DNA of 64,000 bases from Gemmatimonadota bacterium. Its GTDB lineage: Bacteria > Latescibacterota > UBA2968 > GCA-2709665. This document shows, in pieces, positions 1 through 8,326 of the stretch. The first letter of the stretch is position 1; each line of letters begins with the position of its first letter. The stretch lies in NCBI GenBank assembly GCA_028873695.1, contig JAPPNU010000058.1:55872-119871 (forward strand), written 5' to 3'. The notes beneath the pieces are model-generated. The model made no database searches. It worked only from the letters and a program-made list of their open reading frames with translations, and was not told the origin of the DNA. The position numbers and the translations under genes are program-made.

Positions 1-165
1 TTGTTTTTCGTATTCTCGTCTATTCGTAGTCTCGCAGTTTCGTCTTCTCGCAGTTTTGTTTTTCGTATTCTCGTCTATTCGTAGTCTCGCAGTTTCGTCT
101 TCTCGCAGTTCTGTTTTTCGTAGTCTCGTTTATTCGTAGTCTCGTAGTTTCCTGGTTGTTCAGGC
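1..165. repeat. 55-bp tandem repeat, about three copies
   Basis: Three consecutive units begin at 1, 56 and 111. The first two are nearly identical and the third is diverged. Each unit is itself built from shorter alternations of the type TCTCGTCTATTCGTAG and TTCGTCTTCTCGCAG, so it looks like a minisatellite derived from an 11-bp core. The array is cut by the window edge and stops just before the 3' end of the sugar isomerase gene on the other strand. It has no unique spacers, so it is not a CRISPR array. Confidence 0.85.
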
Positions 166-1017
166 CTCCAGCAACCGTCTGATGTACTTCCCCTGTTCGC
201 CCAGTTTGGTATCGTCGTCACCCGGCCCGAAGTCTTCCAGCGAAAGGTACCCGGAGTAGCCAACGTCTTTGAAGTCACGGACGATCCGGGCGACGTCGGC
301 GATACCCTCCCGTACGTCGGCGAAGTCCCACTCCCAGACCCGGGCGCCGGTCTCGTCGCGCCCGGTAACGACGGGCTTGCCGTTGCCGACGTGGCAATGG
401 GCGAGATAGGGACCGAGCAGTTCCATACCCATCTTCGTGTCTTCAAGGCCTACGCGAAGCATGTTCGGAATATCGTAGATGGCGCCGATCCGGTCCGGGT
501 CCAGGTCGCGCAGCAGTTCGATGGCGCGTGAACAGGTGACGGCGACGGTGCCCACGTGTATCTCGTAAAGGATTTTGACATTGTACGCACGGGCGGTCTC
601 GACGAGATTCGCGAATCCTGCCCGCGCTTCGAGGAACTGGGGCCAGTAGGGCTGCGTCCGGTCGTGCCTGGGGGCGCCGATGCGGATCATGGGCGGATTG
701 TCCGGATTCAACGACGCGGCGCCCCGGAACAGCTTTTCCACCACTTCGGACTCTTCCAGCGTCACGTTCGGGGCCAGGGCGATTACCTGTATGCCGGTCC
801 GTCTTTCGGCCGCCCGGATCGCTTCGGCCTTCTGAATGATGTTGTCGGGGCTGACATCGGACAGGTGACGGCCCCAGAACGAGGGATCCTCTGCGTCGTC
901 ATCGGGGTTGTAACGACAGCGCAGTTCGACACCGTCGTACCCGTGTTCGGCCAGCTTGTCGAAAGTGCGGTCCAGGTCCCATCGAGGAAGCATGACCGAC
1001 GTGCAGGAAAGTTTCAT
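160..1017 (-). CDS. Sugar phosphate isomerase/epimerase-like TIM barrel (AP endonuclease 2 fold)
   Basis: The 285-residue protein has the xylose isomerase-like TIM-barrel layout. Candidate metal and catalytic residues lie at strand ends: E152 in YEIHVG, D182 in YDIPN, H207/H209 in AHCHVG and E261 in LSLEDFG. Family members isomerise or epimerise keto sugars or inositol derivatives in the cytosol; the substrate here is unknown. It is the last gene of a minus-strand operon after a Gfo/Idh oxidoreductase and an M42 peptidase. A Gfo/Idh plus isomerase pairing usually points to catabolism of an unusual sugar or polyol. Confidence 0.8.
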   Translation of the reverse strand: MKLSCTSVMLPRWDLDRTFDKLAEHGYDGVELRCRYNPDDDAEDPSFWGRHLSDVSPDNIIQKAEAIRAAERRTGIQVIALAPNVTLEESEVVEKLFRGAASLNPDNPPMIRIGAPRHDRTQPYWPQFLEARAGFANLVETARAYNVKILYEIHVGTVAVTCSRAIELLRDLDPDRIGAIYDIPNMLRVGLEDTKMGMELLGPYLAHCHVGNGKPVVTGRDETGARVWEWDFADVREGIADVARIVRDFKDVGYSGYLSLEDFGPGDDDTKLGEQGKYIRRLLEA

Positions 1018-1038
1018 ATGGCCTCCGGCTTCTCCTCG

Positions 1039-2103
1039 TTATGGAATGAATCGGGTTTTCGGGGTGACTGCCAGGATGAATTCGGTGAGCAGGGCGACGG
1101 TCCGGTCCAGGTCCTTCAACGAGAGGATCTCCACGGGCGTGTGCATGTAACGCAGCGCCACGCTGACGAGGCCCGTGGCCACGCCGGCGCGCGTGAGCTG
1201 AATGGCGTTCGCGTCCGTCCCCGTTCCACCGGCCGCGGCTTCGATCTGATAGGGCACATCGGCCTTTCGCGCGGCATCCACGAGGCGTTTGAAGACGACG
1301 GGATTGATGTTTGCGCCGCGGGCGATGACGGGGCCGGCCCCCACCTTCAAATCGCCGTCCCGTCGTTTGTCGACGTCCGGATGATCGGTGGCGCACGCGA
1401 CGTCCAGGCCGATGCCGAGGTGCGGGTTGATTCCGTACGCGCTGGTTCTGGCGCCTCGCAGCCCGATCTCTTCCTGGACGGTGGCGACGGCGAACAGAGC
1501 TGCTCCGGACGCTTTGCCGGACCGGGCGACGCAGCGCAGGGTCTCCGCCGCGACGTAGGCGCCCATCTTGTTGTCGAAAGCGCGGGAGGCGGCCAGGTCT
1601 CCGCGGATGACTTCGAAATTGGGATCGTACGTGACGGGATCGCCGATGTCGACGGCTTTGCCGGCTTCCTTCTTGTCGGCTGCGCCAATGTCGATCCAGA
1701 GATCGTGGATACGGGGCGTCTTTTTCCGGTCTTCATCCGTCATCAGGTGGATCGGTTTCTTGCCGAATACGCCGGGAATGGCGCCGGACGACGTGTGGAT
1801 GCGGACTTTCCTGCCCGGGATGATATTCATGTCGAAGCCGCCGATCGTGTTGACGTAGATGAATCCGTTGTCGTCGACGTGGTTGACCTGGAACCCCAGT
1901 TCATCCATATGACCGGCCAGCATGATTCGCGGGCTGCCTTTGGCGTTGTGGACGGCAATCGCGTTGCCGTGTGCGTCAACGGTCACTTTATCCGCGTATT
2001 TCTTCGTTTCCGCCGTCCATACGTCGCGGACGGGGCCTTCGTACCCGGACGGACCGGGCGCATTGAGCATGGATTCGAGAAAAGCACGGGAAGATTTACG
2101 CAT
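1039..2103 (-). CDS. M42 family metallopeptidase (glutamyl/tetrahedral aminopeptidase type)
   Basis: The protein is 354 residues when started at the ATG at 2103, which has an AGGAAAG ribosome site and overlaps the upstream stop codon by 8 bp. A longer in-frame start at 2172 would sit inside the upstream gene. M42 dinuclear metal and catalytic residues are visible: H65 and D67 in AGHMDELG, D177 in AFDNKMG, E211/E212 in VQEEIG, D234 in GLDVA and H321 in YMHTP. These cytosolic enzymes are dodecameric cobalt or zinc aminopeptidases that trim peptides. Length and motifs are normal. The overlap implies translational coupling to the Gfo/Idh gene. Confidence 0.9.
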   Translation of the reverse strand: MRKSSRAFLESMLNAPGPSGYEGPVRDVWTAETKKYADKVTVDAHGNAIAVHNAKGSPRIMLAGHMDELGFQVNHVDDNGFIYVNTIGGFDMNIIPGRKVRIHTSSGAIPGVFGKKPIHLMTDEDRKKTPRIHDLWIDIGAADKKEAGKAVDIGDPVTYDPNFEVIRGDLAASRAFDNKMGAYVAAETLRCVARSGKASGAALFAVATVQEEIGLRGARTSAYGINPHLGIGLDVACATDHPDVDKRRDGDLKVGAGPVIARGANINPVVFKRLVDAARKADVPYQIEAAAGGTGTDANAIQLTRAGVATGLVSVALRYMHTPVEILSLKDLDRTVALLTEFILAVTPKTRFIP

Positions 2104-3142
2104 CGCTTTCCTTTCTGAATTCGGCGCGCTTCCGGCATTGTTCGATGACGCGAACCAATTCGCGGGATTCATGGATCTTGATATGGGGTTCCGCGGTCCC
2201 GGTCAACGTTTCATGGATGTTCGCGTAAAAGTCCAGTTGGGCTTCGGGACGAATCGGCACGGTCTCTTCCCGCCACGGGAGCCGGTCCTTGTTGTCGTAG
2301 CTGCGTCCCGGCGCCGCCCCGTCGAAAACCTCCAGTTCCGGAGCCTGTTCGGGATTGTAATACCGGATATGAAAGGCGTTTTCGGACTGGACGAGGGTTC
2401 CGTACCGCCCGCACACGTGCCAGGGCGGGAGGGGCAGGGCGGCCGCCTGATTGATCTCCAGATCGAGGAGCTGGTCTTGCCGTGTCTTGAGCCAGACCTT
2501 GACCACGTCGTCCGCGTCTCCGCGAGTCGCCACGGCCCGGAGGTTGCACTGTATATCGACCACGGGCGCGCCATCGGAGAGATACAGCAACTGGTCGATA
2601 TAGTGGGCGCCGTAGTTGTTGAGCATGCCGCCGCCGTGTTTGCGCAGGCTTTGCCAGTCGTTGCGGCGCACGTAACGCGTCAGCATGCGCCGGATAAGGT
2701 AGACCGGGCCAAGGATTCCGCTATCCACGATCCCTCTGAGCGTTTGCGTTTCGGCGGCAAGACGATGCGGCTGGTAGACGAGCGCGCGCCGACCGTGCCG
2801 CTCCGCCTCGTCGATGATGCGGTCGGCCGATTCGAGGGTGGTGGTCATCGGCTTTTCGAGAATGACGTGACAGCCTTCGCCCAGCGCTTGCCGGGCGTGC
2901 CGCTCATGGAGTCTCGTGGGGGTGGCGACGACAAGCACGTCAGGGCGCTCTTTCTTCCAGAACGCATCGGGCGTCCTGTACGTCCGGCAGCCGGATAGAG
3001 CGGCCGCCTCTTCGAGGCGCTCGGGGAGCGGATCGATTACGGCGGCGAGATGGAAGTCACGCGAGTCTTTGAGTTTATTGAAGTGTATGGTCCATCCGGC
3101 CCGGCCCAGTCCGGCTATTGCCACCTTCAGCTCTGTCGCCAT
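2096..3142 (-). CDS. Gfo/Idh/MocA family NAD(P)-dependent oxidoreductase
   Basis: The 348-residue protein opens with a Rossmann glycine motif GLGRAGW at residues 11-17 and carries the family signature EKP at 96-98. A C-terminal alpha/beta substrate domain follows. These enzymes oxidise or epimerise sugars and cyclitols with a nicotinamide cofactor. It is the first gene of the three-gene minus-strand operon (this gene, M42 peptidase, TIM-barrel isomerase). The substrate cannot be read from the sequence. Confidence 0.9.
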   Translation of the reverse strand: MATELKVAIAGLGRAGWTIHFNKLKDSRDFHLAAVIDPLPERLEEAAALSGCRTYRTPDAFWKKERPDVLVVATPTRLHERHARQALGEGCHVILEKPMTTTLESADRIIDEAERHGRRALVYQPHRLAAETQTLRGIVDSGILGPVYLIRRMLTRYVRRNDWQSLRKHGGGMLNNYGAHYIDQLLYLSDGAPVVDIQCNLRAVATRGDADDVVKVWLKTRQDQLLDLEINQAAALPLPPWHVCGRYGTLVQSENAFHIRYYNPEQAPELEVFDGAAPGRSYDNKDRLPWREETVPIRPEAQLDFYANIHETLTGTAEPHIKIHESRELVRVIEQCRKRAEFRKESDA

Positions 3143-3834
3143 TGGTCGTGGTATCCCGAGGCATCATGTGAGAAAGTTGACGCCGTTGCCTTCTCTGTCT
3201 ATATTCCTGCGAACGGCGTAGAAGATAAATCCTGCGACCCAAATGTCCACAGAATTCACGAGCGGGTTTTCGCTGGATCCCGGCGTGGAAACCTCGTGGG
3301 TTTTTTGTGACCCAGCATCGCTTTGCTCAGCCGCGACCATATATCTGGCAGGGATCACCCGCACCGGTTTGATGTACCGATCACTCCCCCCTTGAGGGGG
3401 AGTCGCAGAAGCCGAGCCGTCCCCTGAGCCCGGCTGCGTTGGGCATGTCGAAATTTGGAAGGCGTTGCCCTGAGCTTGCCGATGGGGCCGGCGACGGCTG
3501 ATGCGGTGGGGGGATTCCAACGTATTAGCGTATACAGGTAGGCATGATTGAACATCCACGCATATTGCGTTGACTTCTTGATGTTAGCCTTGATTCGTAG
3601 ATATCCGGGGACCTGAATGTCGAATATATACAGAAGAACAAAGGCGAAATGACGTCAAAGGTCCCGGTTACTTGAGGTCACTGGATGAGAGGGGAAATTT
3701 CATCAATTTGAACGACTTCGATACCCCGTTTTGGCACCGTCACCTTCTGTGCCTTTTGTGCTTTTTGTGGTAAATTGACGGTTGTCTTTTTTCGAATTGA
3801 TGTTAGGTCTACAGTGAATAACAGGAGGTCCGCG
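3143..3834. other. Intergenic mosaic of repeat-like fragments, no gene seen
   Basis: About 690 bp lie between divergent genes. There is a self-complementary CCCCCTTGAGGGGG-type stretch near 3385-3405, a degenerate CCCTGAGCTTGCCGATGGG element at 3468-3486 related to copies at 6.3 and 46.8 kb, and a TTTTGTGCTTTTTGTGG track near 3755. The open frames across it have no codon structure or family resemblance. The last 60 bp hold the promoter and ribosome site region of the membrane protein. Confidence 0.6.
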
Positions 3835-4410
3835 GTGGGAACCGGGTCGGAACGTACGGGTGCTTCCGAGGGGGTCAGATCGACGACGATGCAGGCGGCC
3901 ATTCTGGGCATGCTCGTTGTAAATGTTCCGCTGTTGCTGGTCAGCTTCGGGATGGGCTACGCGTCCAGGTTCGACCTGCTGTCGGTGTCGGTGAGCGCCC
4001 ACCTGAAGGTGGGGCTTCTCGCCGCGTTTCTTACGGTGCTGACGCAAACGACAACGATGTTCTACTTTATGGGAACGGGATCCGCGATCAAGTCCGAGGT
4101 GCGCGAGCGTGGTCTGAATCCGGAGTTTCTTGCCCGGGCCCGCGCGTTCAAGGGCGGTTTCTTCTACCTTCTGACGCTGGGTATTCTGCTGATCATGGCC
4201 GCTGCGATGATCGGTGGCGGCGCGCACGCCGACCTGCTGTGGAGCGGCGGCGAAGGGGGCCGTACGTTTTATCAGATCCTCCACGAGGTCCTGGCGATCC
4301 TGAGTCTTCTGGTGAATATGGTCGCATTCGCACTCACGCCCGTCTATATCCGGAAGAACAACCTGCTGCTGGACGACGTGGGAAGTACCCGGGCCGCGAC
4401 GCAGGAGTAG
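3835..4410 (+). CDS. Four-helix integral membrane protein of unknown function
   Basis: I start it at GTG 3835 because AGGAGG at 3823-3828 sits 6 nt upstream; an internal ATG at 3889 is the alternative. The 191-residue product has about four hydrophobic segments. The first follows a short basic and polar N-terminus, the second and third flank a charged loop (SEVRERGLNPEFLARARAF), and the last precedes VYIRKNNLL. I do not recognise the family. It lies 52 bp upstream of the PolX-like gene on the same strand and may be co-transcribed with it. Confidence 0.7.
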   Translation: MGTGSERTGASEGVRSTTMQAAILGMLVVNVPLLLVSFGMGYASRFDLLSVSVSAHLKVGLLAAFLTVLTQTTTMFYFMGTGSAIKSEVRERGLNPEFLARARAFKGGFFYLLTLGILLIMAAAMIGGGAHADLLWSGGEGGRTFYQILHEVLAILSLLVNMVAFALTPVYIRKNNLLLDDVGSTRAATQE

Positions 4411-4462
4411 ACTGCCGCGTCGGGGAACGTACCGCCGTCTGCAAGCGGATCACGGAGGGATT

Positions 4463-6178
4463 ATGGACAACCGGGAAGTCGCGGAAGTCCTGGAAGAGAT
4501 GGCGATGTTGATGGAGTTGAACGGCGAGAGCGGATTCCGCATTCGCGCGTACGTCAACGCCGCCCGGGCAATCGATTCCCTCGGTGAACCGGTCGCGGCG
4601 CTGGCAGCCGAGGGAAAGCTGGACACGGTCCGGGGTATCGGGAAGGGACTCGCGGGGCGGATTGGCGAACTCGTGGAAACCGGGCATCTGCCCGGCCACG
4701 AGGAATTGAAAGCGTCGGTCCCGGAAGGATTGATGGAAATGACTGAAATTCCGGGTCTAGGGGCCAAACGAGTTCGTGCGATCTACGAAGAACTGGGCAT
4801 CGTGGACGTTGATGCGCTATCCAGAGCCTGCGACTCGGGCGATCTTGAGGCGATGAGCGGATTCGGCCGCAAGACTGCCGAACGGATCGCCAACGGCATT
4901 CAATACATGCAGAAGCACCGGGGCCAGTTTCTGTGCGACTACGCGGGCAACGACGCGGAGGGCGTTCTGGCGTTCCTGGAAGTCCAGGCCAACGTGGACC
5001 GCGTGGCCATGGCCGGATCGATACGACGCCGCCTGGAAGCGCATAGCAAACTGGATCTCGTGGCAAGCACAAAGGACCCCGATGCGCTGGCTGGTGCATT
5101 TTCAGGTTATGGAGAAGTGGCCGAGGTCGATGAGTCCGGAGAATCGCGGGTGAATGTTGTGTTGAAGTCCGGCATGCGCGCAAACCTGTGGATGGTGGAG
5201 GATCCGGCGTTCGCGACGGCACTGCACCGCGTTACGGGCAGCGAGGCGCACGTCGGACAGATGCGCGACAGGGCGTCCGAATTGGGACTGAAGCTGGACG
5301 AGCACGGTCTCTTCAACGGCGAACGTCGAATTCCGTGTGGAGACGAGTCCGCGTTATTCGAGGCGCTGGGATTGTCCGAAATCCCCCCGGAACTGCGTGA
5401 GGGAGCCGGTGAAGTCCGGCTGGCCGGGACAGGGGGGCTCCCGAAGCTGGTTTCGCGCGCGGATCTGCAAGGCACGCTTCACGTACACACCCGGCACAGC
5501 GACGGCAGGGCGGAGTTGAGAGAGATGACGAAAGCGGCGGCCGGTCTGGGATACGAATACATTGGGATATGCGACCACAGCAAGGCGGCGGCATATGCCA
5601 ACGGCCTGACCGAGGACAGGGTCCGCGCCCAGTGGGAGGAGATCGACAGCGTAAACGATGAACTCGATGACATCCGGGTGTTGAAGGGCATCGAAGTGGA
5701 TATTCTGGGCGATGGACGGCTGGATTTCGAGGACGAATTCCTGTCGGAGTTTGACCTCGTCGTCGCGTCCGTGCATTCCAGGTTCGGCATGACCGAGGCG
5801 GAAGCCACGGACCGGATCGTGCGCGCGGTCCAGAATCCGAACGTGCACATCCTCGGACATCCCACGGGGCGATTGCTTCTGTCGCGAGAGGGATATCCGC
5901 TGGACCATCGCGCCGTAATTGACGCCGCAGCCGAGGCCAATACCGCGATCGAGCTGAATGCCAATCCGCGCCGGCTGGACATGGACTGGCGGCATATCGG
6001 ATACGCGCGGGAAAGAGGGGTGAAGATTTCCATCAATACCGATGCCCACAGCATCAAGGGACTGGAGCAGATGGAATACGGGCTCGGCGTCGGCCGGAAA
6101 GGCGGACTCACGGCCGGAGATGTCCTGAACGCGATGTCCCTGGATAGTTTTCAGGCATGGTGCGCGGAATCGAAATAA
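4463..6178 (+). CDS. polX: PolX-family protein: HhH and Pol beta-like region plus PHP phosphoesterase domain
   Basis: The 571-residue product has the length and domain order of bacterial PolX. Helix-hairpin-helix repeats come first (VRGIGKGLAGRIG near 57-69, IPGLGAKR near 97-104), then a nucleotidyltransferase core at 160-290, then a PHP domain from about 335. All PHP metal ligands appear present: H340/H342, H345, D371/H372, E411, H438, H466, D527/H529. In the polymerase core the usual DxD after GSxRR reads K196-L-D198 and the third aspartate aligns with N241 (RANLWMV). I therefore infer an active PHP nuclease with an inactive or altered polymerase. It probably acts in base-excision-type repair. 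Confidence 0.88.
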   Translation: MDNREVAEVLEEMAMLMELNGESGFRIRAYVNAARAIDSLGEPVAALAAEGKLDTVRGIGKGLAGRIGELVETGHLPGHEELKASVPEGLMEMTEIPGLGAKRVRAIYEELGIVDVDALSRACDSGDLEAMSGFGRKTAERIANGIQYMQKHRGQFLCDYAGNDAEGVLAFLEVQANVDRVAMAGSIRRRLEAHSKLDLVASTKDPDALAGAFSGYGEVAEVDESGESRVNVVLKSGMRANLWMVEDPAFATALHRVTGSEAHVGQMRDRASELGLKLDEHGLFNGERRIPCGDESALFEALGLSEIPPELREGAGEVRLAGTGGLPKLVSRADLQGTLHVHTRHSDGRAELREMTKAAAGLGYEYIGICDHSKAAAYANGLTEDRVRAQWEEIDSVNDELDDIRVLKGIEVDILGDGRLDFEDEFLSEFDLVVASVHSRFGMTEAEATDRIVRAVQNPNVHILGHPTGRLLLSREGYPLDHRAVIDAAAEANTAIELNANPRRLDMDWRHIGYARERGVKISINTDAHSIKGLEQMEYGLGVGRKGGLTAGDVLNAMSLDSFQAWCAESK

Positions 6179-6565
6179 GGGGGAAACATGGATGGACAGG
6201 ATAATCAGGATAAAGACCAGAGACTGTAAATGCGTCAGTCGTTCTCGCTTTGGTTGAACGATTTTGCCTTTAGCAACCTGAGGTTTTCATGCTCAACAGC
6301 AGCGATAGAGCCTGTCGAAGCAAGCTTGTCGAAGCGGTTGTTGAACCTACCAAAACGTGGTCACTGAGCTTGTCGAAGTGCCCTTGTATCGACATCCGAT
6401 AGGTCCCCAAAACCGCCCTGCGCCGACTTCTGCGCCGCCAGGTTTGCGTAATTTTCCGCTTTTCCCGCATTTCGGTTTTTATCCTGCCCATCCTGTGTAT
6501 CCATGTTCGATGTCGTTCGCAGCCATTCGCCGAAGGTCACCAACTGCAAGTGACCAGGAGGTCGC
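6179..6565. repeat. Dispersed short repeats between polX and the TPR gene
   Basis: No gene is seen in this gap. It holds an inverted pair of a dispersed element. One copy at 6186-6216 contains ATGGATGGACAGGAT, and its reverse complement at 6476-6507 contains ATCCTGCCCATCCTG. A third copy lies at 54664-54696. Between them are CTTGTCGAAG elements at about 6310-6335 and CACTGAGCTTGTCGAAGTG at 6362-6380, related to a perfect CCCTGAGCTTGTCGAAGGG at 46774-46792. Confidence 0.75.
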
Positions 6566-7297
6566 GTGACACGCGTGGAGATTTACGATACGGTTCAATC
6601 TCTGGCCGTTGAAAAGGACCTCTACGCAGCCAGCGAGTTCGTGCTTGGCCTCTGGGAAGAGACCGACGTGGGGAAGGTCTTTGAAGACCTCATGCTCGAC
6701 TGCTACTGGAAGGCGAAATCCGTCGAGCAGGTGATCCACTTCGCCAATGCGGGCATCCACTATTGTCTCGCTCATGCCTGCGAATACGATGAGGACGCCG
6801 ATTCCGCGAGGGAGCTTCGGTTCTCGGCCAAGAGGATGGCCACCAACGCCGCGTCCTTCACGTGGATCGGCTGGGACGAACCGGACGTGGAGATTTCGCC
6901 CGAGCAGATGCGGCACGGAATTGCCTTCGCGCGGTACGCCGTCCGGCAACTCCATGAACTGGACCCGACTGACGCGCAACTCGCCTTTACGTTTTGGCAT
7001 CTCGGGGCGCATCTCATCGCGGCGGGGTCGTACGCGGAGGCGCAGTCGATATTTGAAGCCGCAAGAGACCACAGCGCGTCGGACGACAGGAATCCGGATA
7101 ACCGGACCATGGCCGAAGGATACATCGGGTTGACGAAGATTCTCTCGGGCGACAACGAAGCCGGCGAACCGGAGTTCGACGCATCCATCGCCGCGCTGGA
7201 GTCCCGCGAGAACGAGGATGCCGCGTTCTTCGCAAAGCAACTCGTGGACGTCAGGACGTTCTTCGAGAAGCGCAAGGCGGGAAACGCAGAGCGATAA
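6566..7297 (+). CDS. Alpha-helical TPR-like protein, function unknown
   Basis: GTG at 6566 has AGGAGG 4 nt upstream, which decides the start. The 243-residue product is helical and acidic. Its second half reads like TPR helix pairs: AFTFWHLGAHLIAAGSYAEA near 145-165, then YIGLTKILSGDNEAGEPEF. No enzyme motif, signal peptide or membrane segment is visible. The C-terminal 30 residues recur as a decayed fragment at 8502-8618, so a paralogue once stood nearby. The role is unknown; TPR folds usually mediate protein contacts. Confidence 0.75.
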   Translation: MTRVEIYDTVQSLAVEKDLYAASEFVLGLWEETDVGKVFEDLMLDCYWKAKSVEQVIHFANAGIHYCLAHACEYDEDADSARELRFSAKRMATNAASFTWIGWDEPDVEISPEQMRHGIAFARYAVRQLHELDPTDAQLAFTFWHLGAHLIAAGSYAEAQSIFEAARDHSASDDRNPDNRTMAEGYIGLTKILSGDNEAGEPEFDASIAALESRENEDAAFFAKQLVDVRTFFEKRKAGNAER

Positions 7298-7529
7298 CCG
7301 TTACCTCGCGCATCAGTTGCCCTCGAAGGCAATTCTCACACGAAGGCACAAAGGCACGAAGACGCAAAGGGAAAACCAAAAACCTGTCACTGTCGCATTT
7401 TGCGACAGCTTGCTCAGGGTCAGATGCCTGAAGATCGGTCGGGGGGCAGACGAGAGACGTAGGAAGACTACACGGCGCCTCGCCAGTCAGGTCAGGCGCT
7501 GCCGCTTGAATTCATATCCTGTCACACCT

Positions 7530-7984
7530 GTCCAAAAACGGATTTGATTCACTCGGAAAGTCGCGAAAGTGCGCAAAATGCACGGATGGAAAAATCGTCC
7601 ACAGCCATTGGCGAAACGTCGAGCCCACACCTTCGCCAAAACTGTCATCCAGAGGAGGCCTGCGTACGACTTCGGCGAAACATGTCCGTTACATGTAAGA
7701 GCACACTGCCATGCAGAGCAGGCCGACGAAGGATCTACTGCAGCAGGGGATCATCCCGGTGCGATTTGCACGTGTTGGTACCTGAGAGGCAGCACACTCG
7801 CCTCCAGCGCTGGACGGAATCGGCGAAAGAACCTTCCACTCCGTTCATAATGACGTCTATTGCAACTAACGTGAACCCAGGGCAACCTTGACTTCGTTAT
7901 CCGGGTCAAACCCGTGCACAATCGCCAATCGAATCCATTTTTCTAACCTCATCTCCAGGAATCCCACGGTTCTTGGACTGCGGT
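7530..7984 (+). repeat. Long dispersed non-coding repeat, copy A
   Basis: This stretch aligns nearly end to end with 48013-48627. Shared landmarks in the same order are GGTTTGATTCACT-like, CCATTGGCGAAA, CTGTCATCCAGAGGAGG, GCCGACGAAGGATCTACTG, GTGCGATTTGCACGT, GAACCC-TGGCAACCT, and CTAACCTCATCT followed by GGTTCTTGGAC. Copy A lacks about 165 bp that copy B carries between CTTCG and CTGTCATCC. The blocks CATCCAGAGGAGG and CGACGAAGGATCT resemble halves of widely dispersed bacterial intergenic repeats. Confidence 0.8.
7866..7952 (-). other. Short conserved open frame inside repeat copy A (28 codons)
   Basis: On the minus strand an ATG preceded by CCTGGAG opens a 28-codon frame beginning MRLEKWIRLA and ending VALGSR. 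The homologous position of repeat copy B (48488-48595) encodes MRLEKWILLA with 20 of 28 residues identical, including GFDPDNE. Of the 11 codon differences about seven change the residue, so purifying selection is not obvious. It could be a small protein or a remnant carried by the repeat. Confidence 0.3.
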
Positions 7985-8140
7985 GATCCCCTGTATTTGT
8001 GCGATTTGTAGAAAAGCAATTTCACAGTATTGTCAGGTTTGATATATTCGCTGTCAGGCCCGGACAAAGTCAGTAGCGCCCGCCCCGCTTATTTAATGTC
8101 TTGGAATTTGGTACGACGGATGATTCTCCGGGAGGATCCA

Positions 8141-8326
8141 ATGGATGCGAGAAATTTAACCGCGGTGATTACAAGAGAGGATGATTTGTACGTTGCCGAT
8201 TGTCCGGCATTGGGTACGGTAAGCCAGGGCACCTCCCCGACGGAAGCGTTGGAAAACCTCATGGAGGCCACGAGACTTTACCTTGAAGAAACGGGTGGCG
8301 GGAATGACGTGGGCGTACTCACGTAG
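8141..8326 (+). CDS. HicB-like antitoxin domain protein, orphan
   Basis: ATG at 8141 follows GGAGG at 8131, giving 61 residues. The pattern TAVITREDDLYVADCPALG, then a TVSQGTSPTEALENL segment and ATRLYLEE, is the HicB/YpaQ-type partial RNase H fold that neutralises HicA toxins. Most HicB antitoxins have a HicA gene next to them. None is seen in the 800 bp upstream or the 300 bp downstream, and there is no C-terminal DNA-binding extension. It may be a solitary remnant or act as an antitoxin in trans. Confidence 0.8.
   Translation: MDARNLTAVITREDDLYVADCPALGTVSQGTSPTEALENLMEATRLYLEETGGGNDVGVLT

Larger units (their letters stand above)
7298..8140. other. Intergenic region carrying copy A of a long non-coding repeat
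   Basis: The first 230 bp include a CACGAAGGCACAAAGGCACGAAG-like track near 7338 and no gene. From 7530 to 7984 lies a diverged copy of the sequence at 48013-48627. The last 150 bp lead into the HicB-like gene. Several short frames are open across the repeat, but none has a start and ribosome site together with a recognisable product. Confidence 0.7.

Noticed and set aside
1..165. CRISPR-like array
   Set aside because: The units are contiguous with no unique spacers; it is a tandem minisatellite.
556..2118. Plus-strand open frame of 520 codons
   Set aside because: It runs antisense to the sugar isomerase and M42 peptidase genes and its translation has no domain.
7530..7984. Insertion sequence
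   Set aside because: No transposase frame and no clear terminal inverted repeats are visible in either copy of the repeat.
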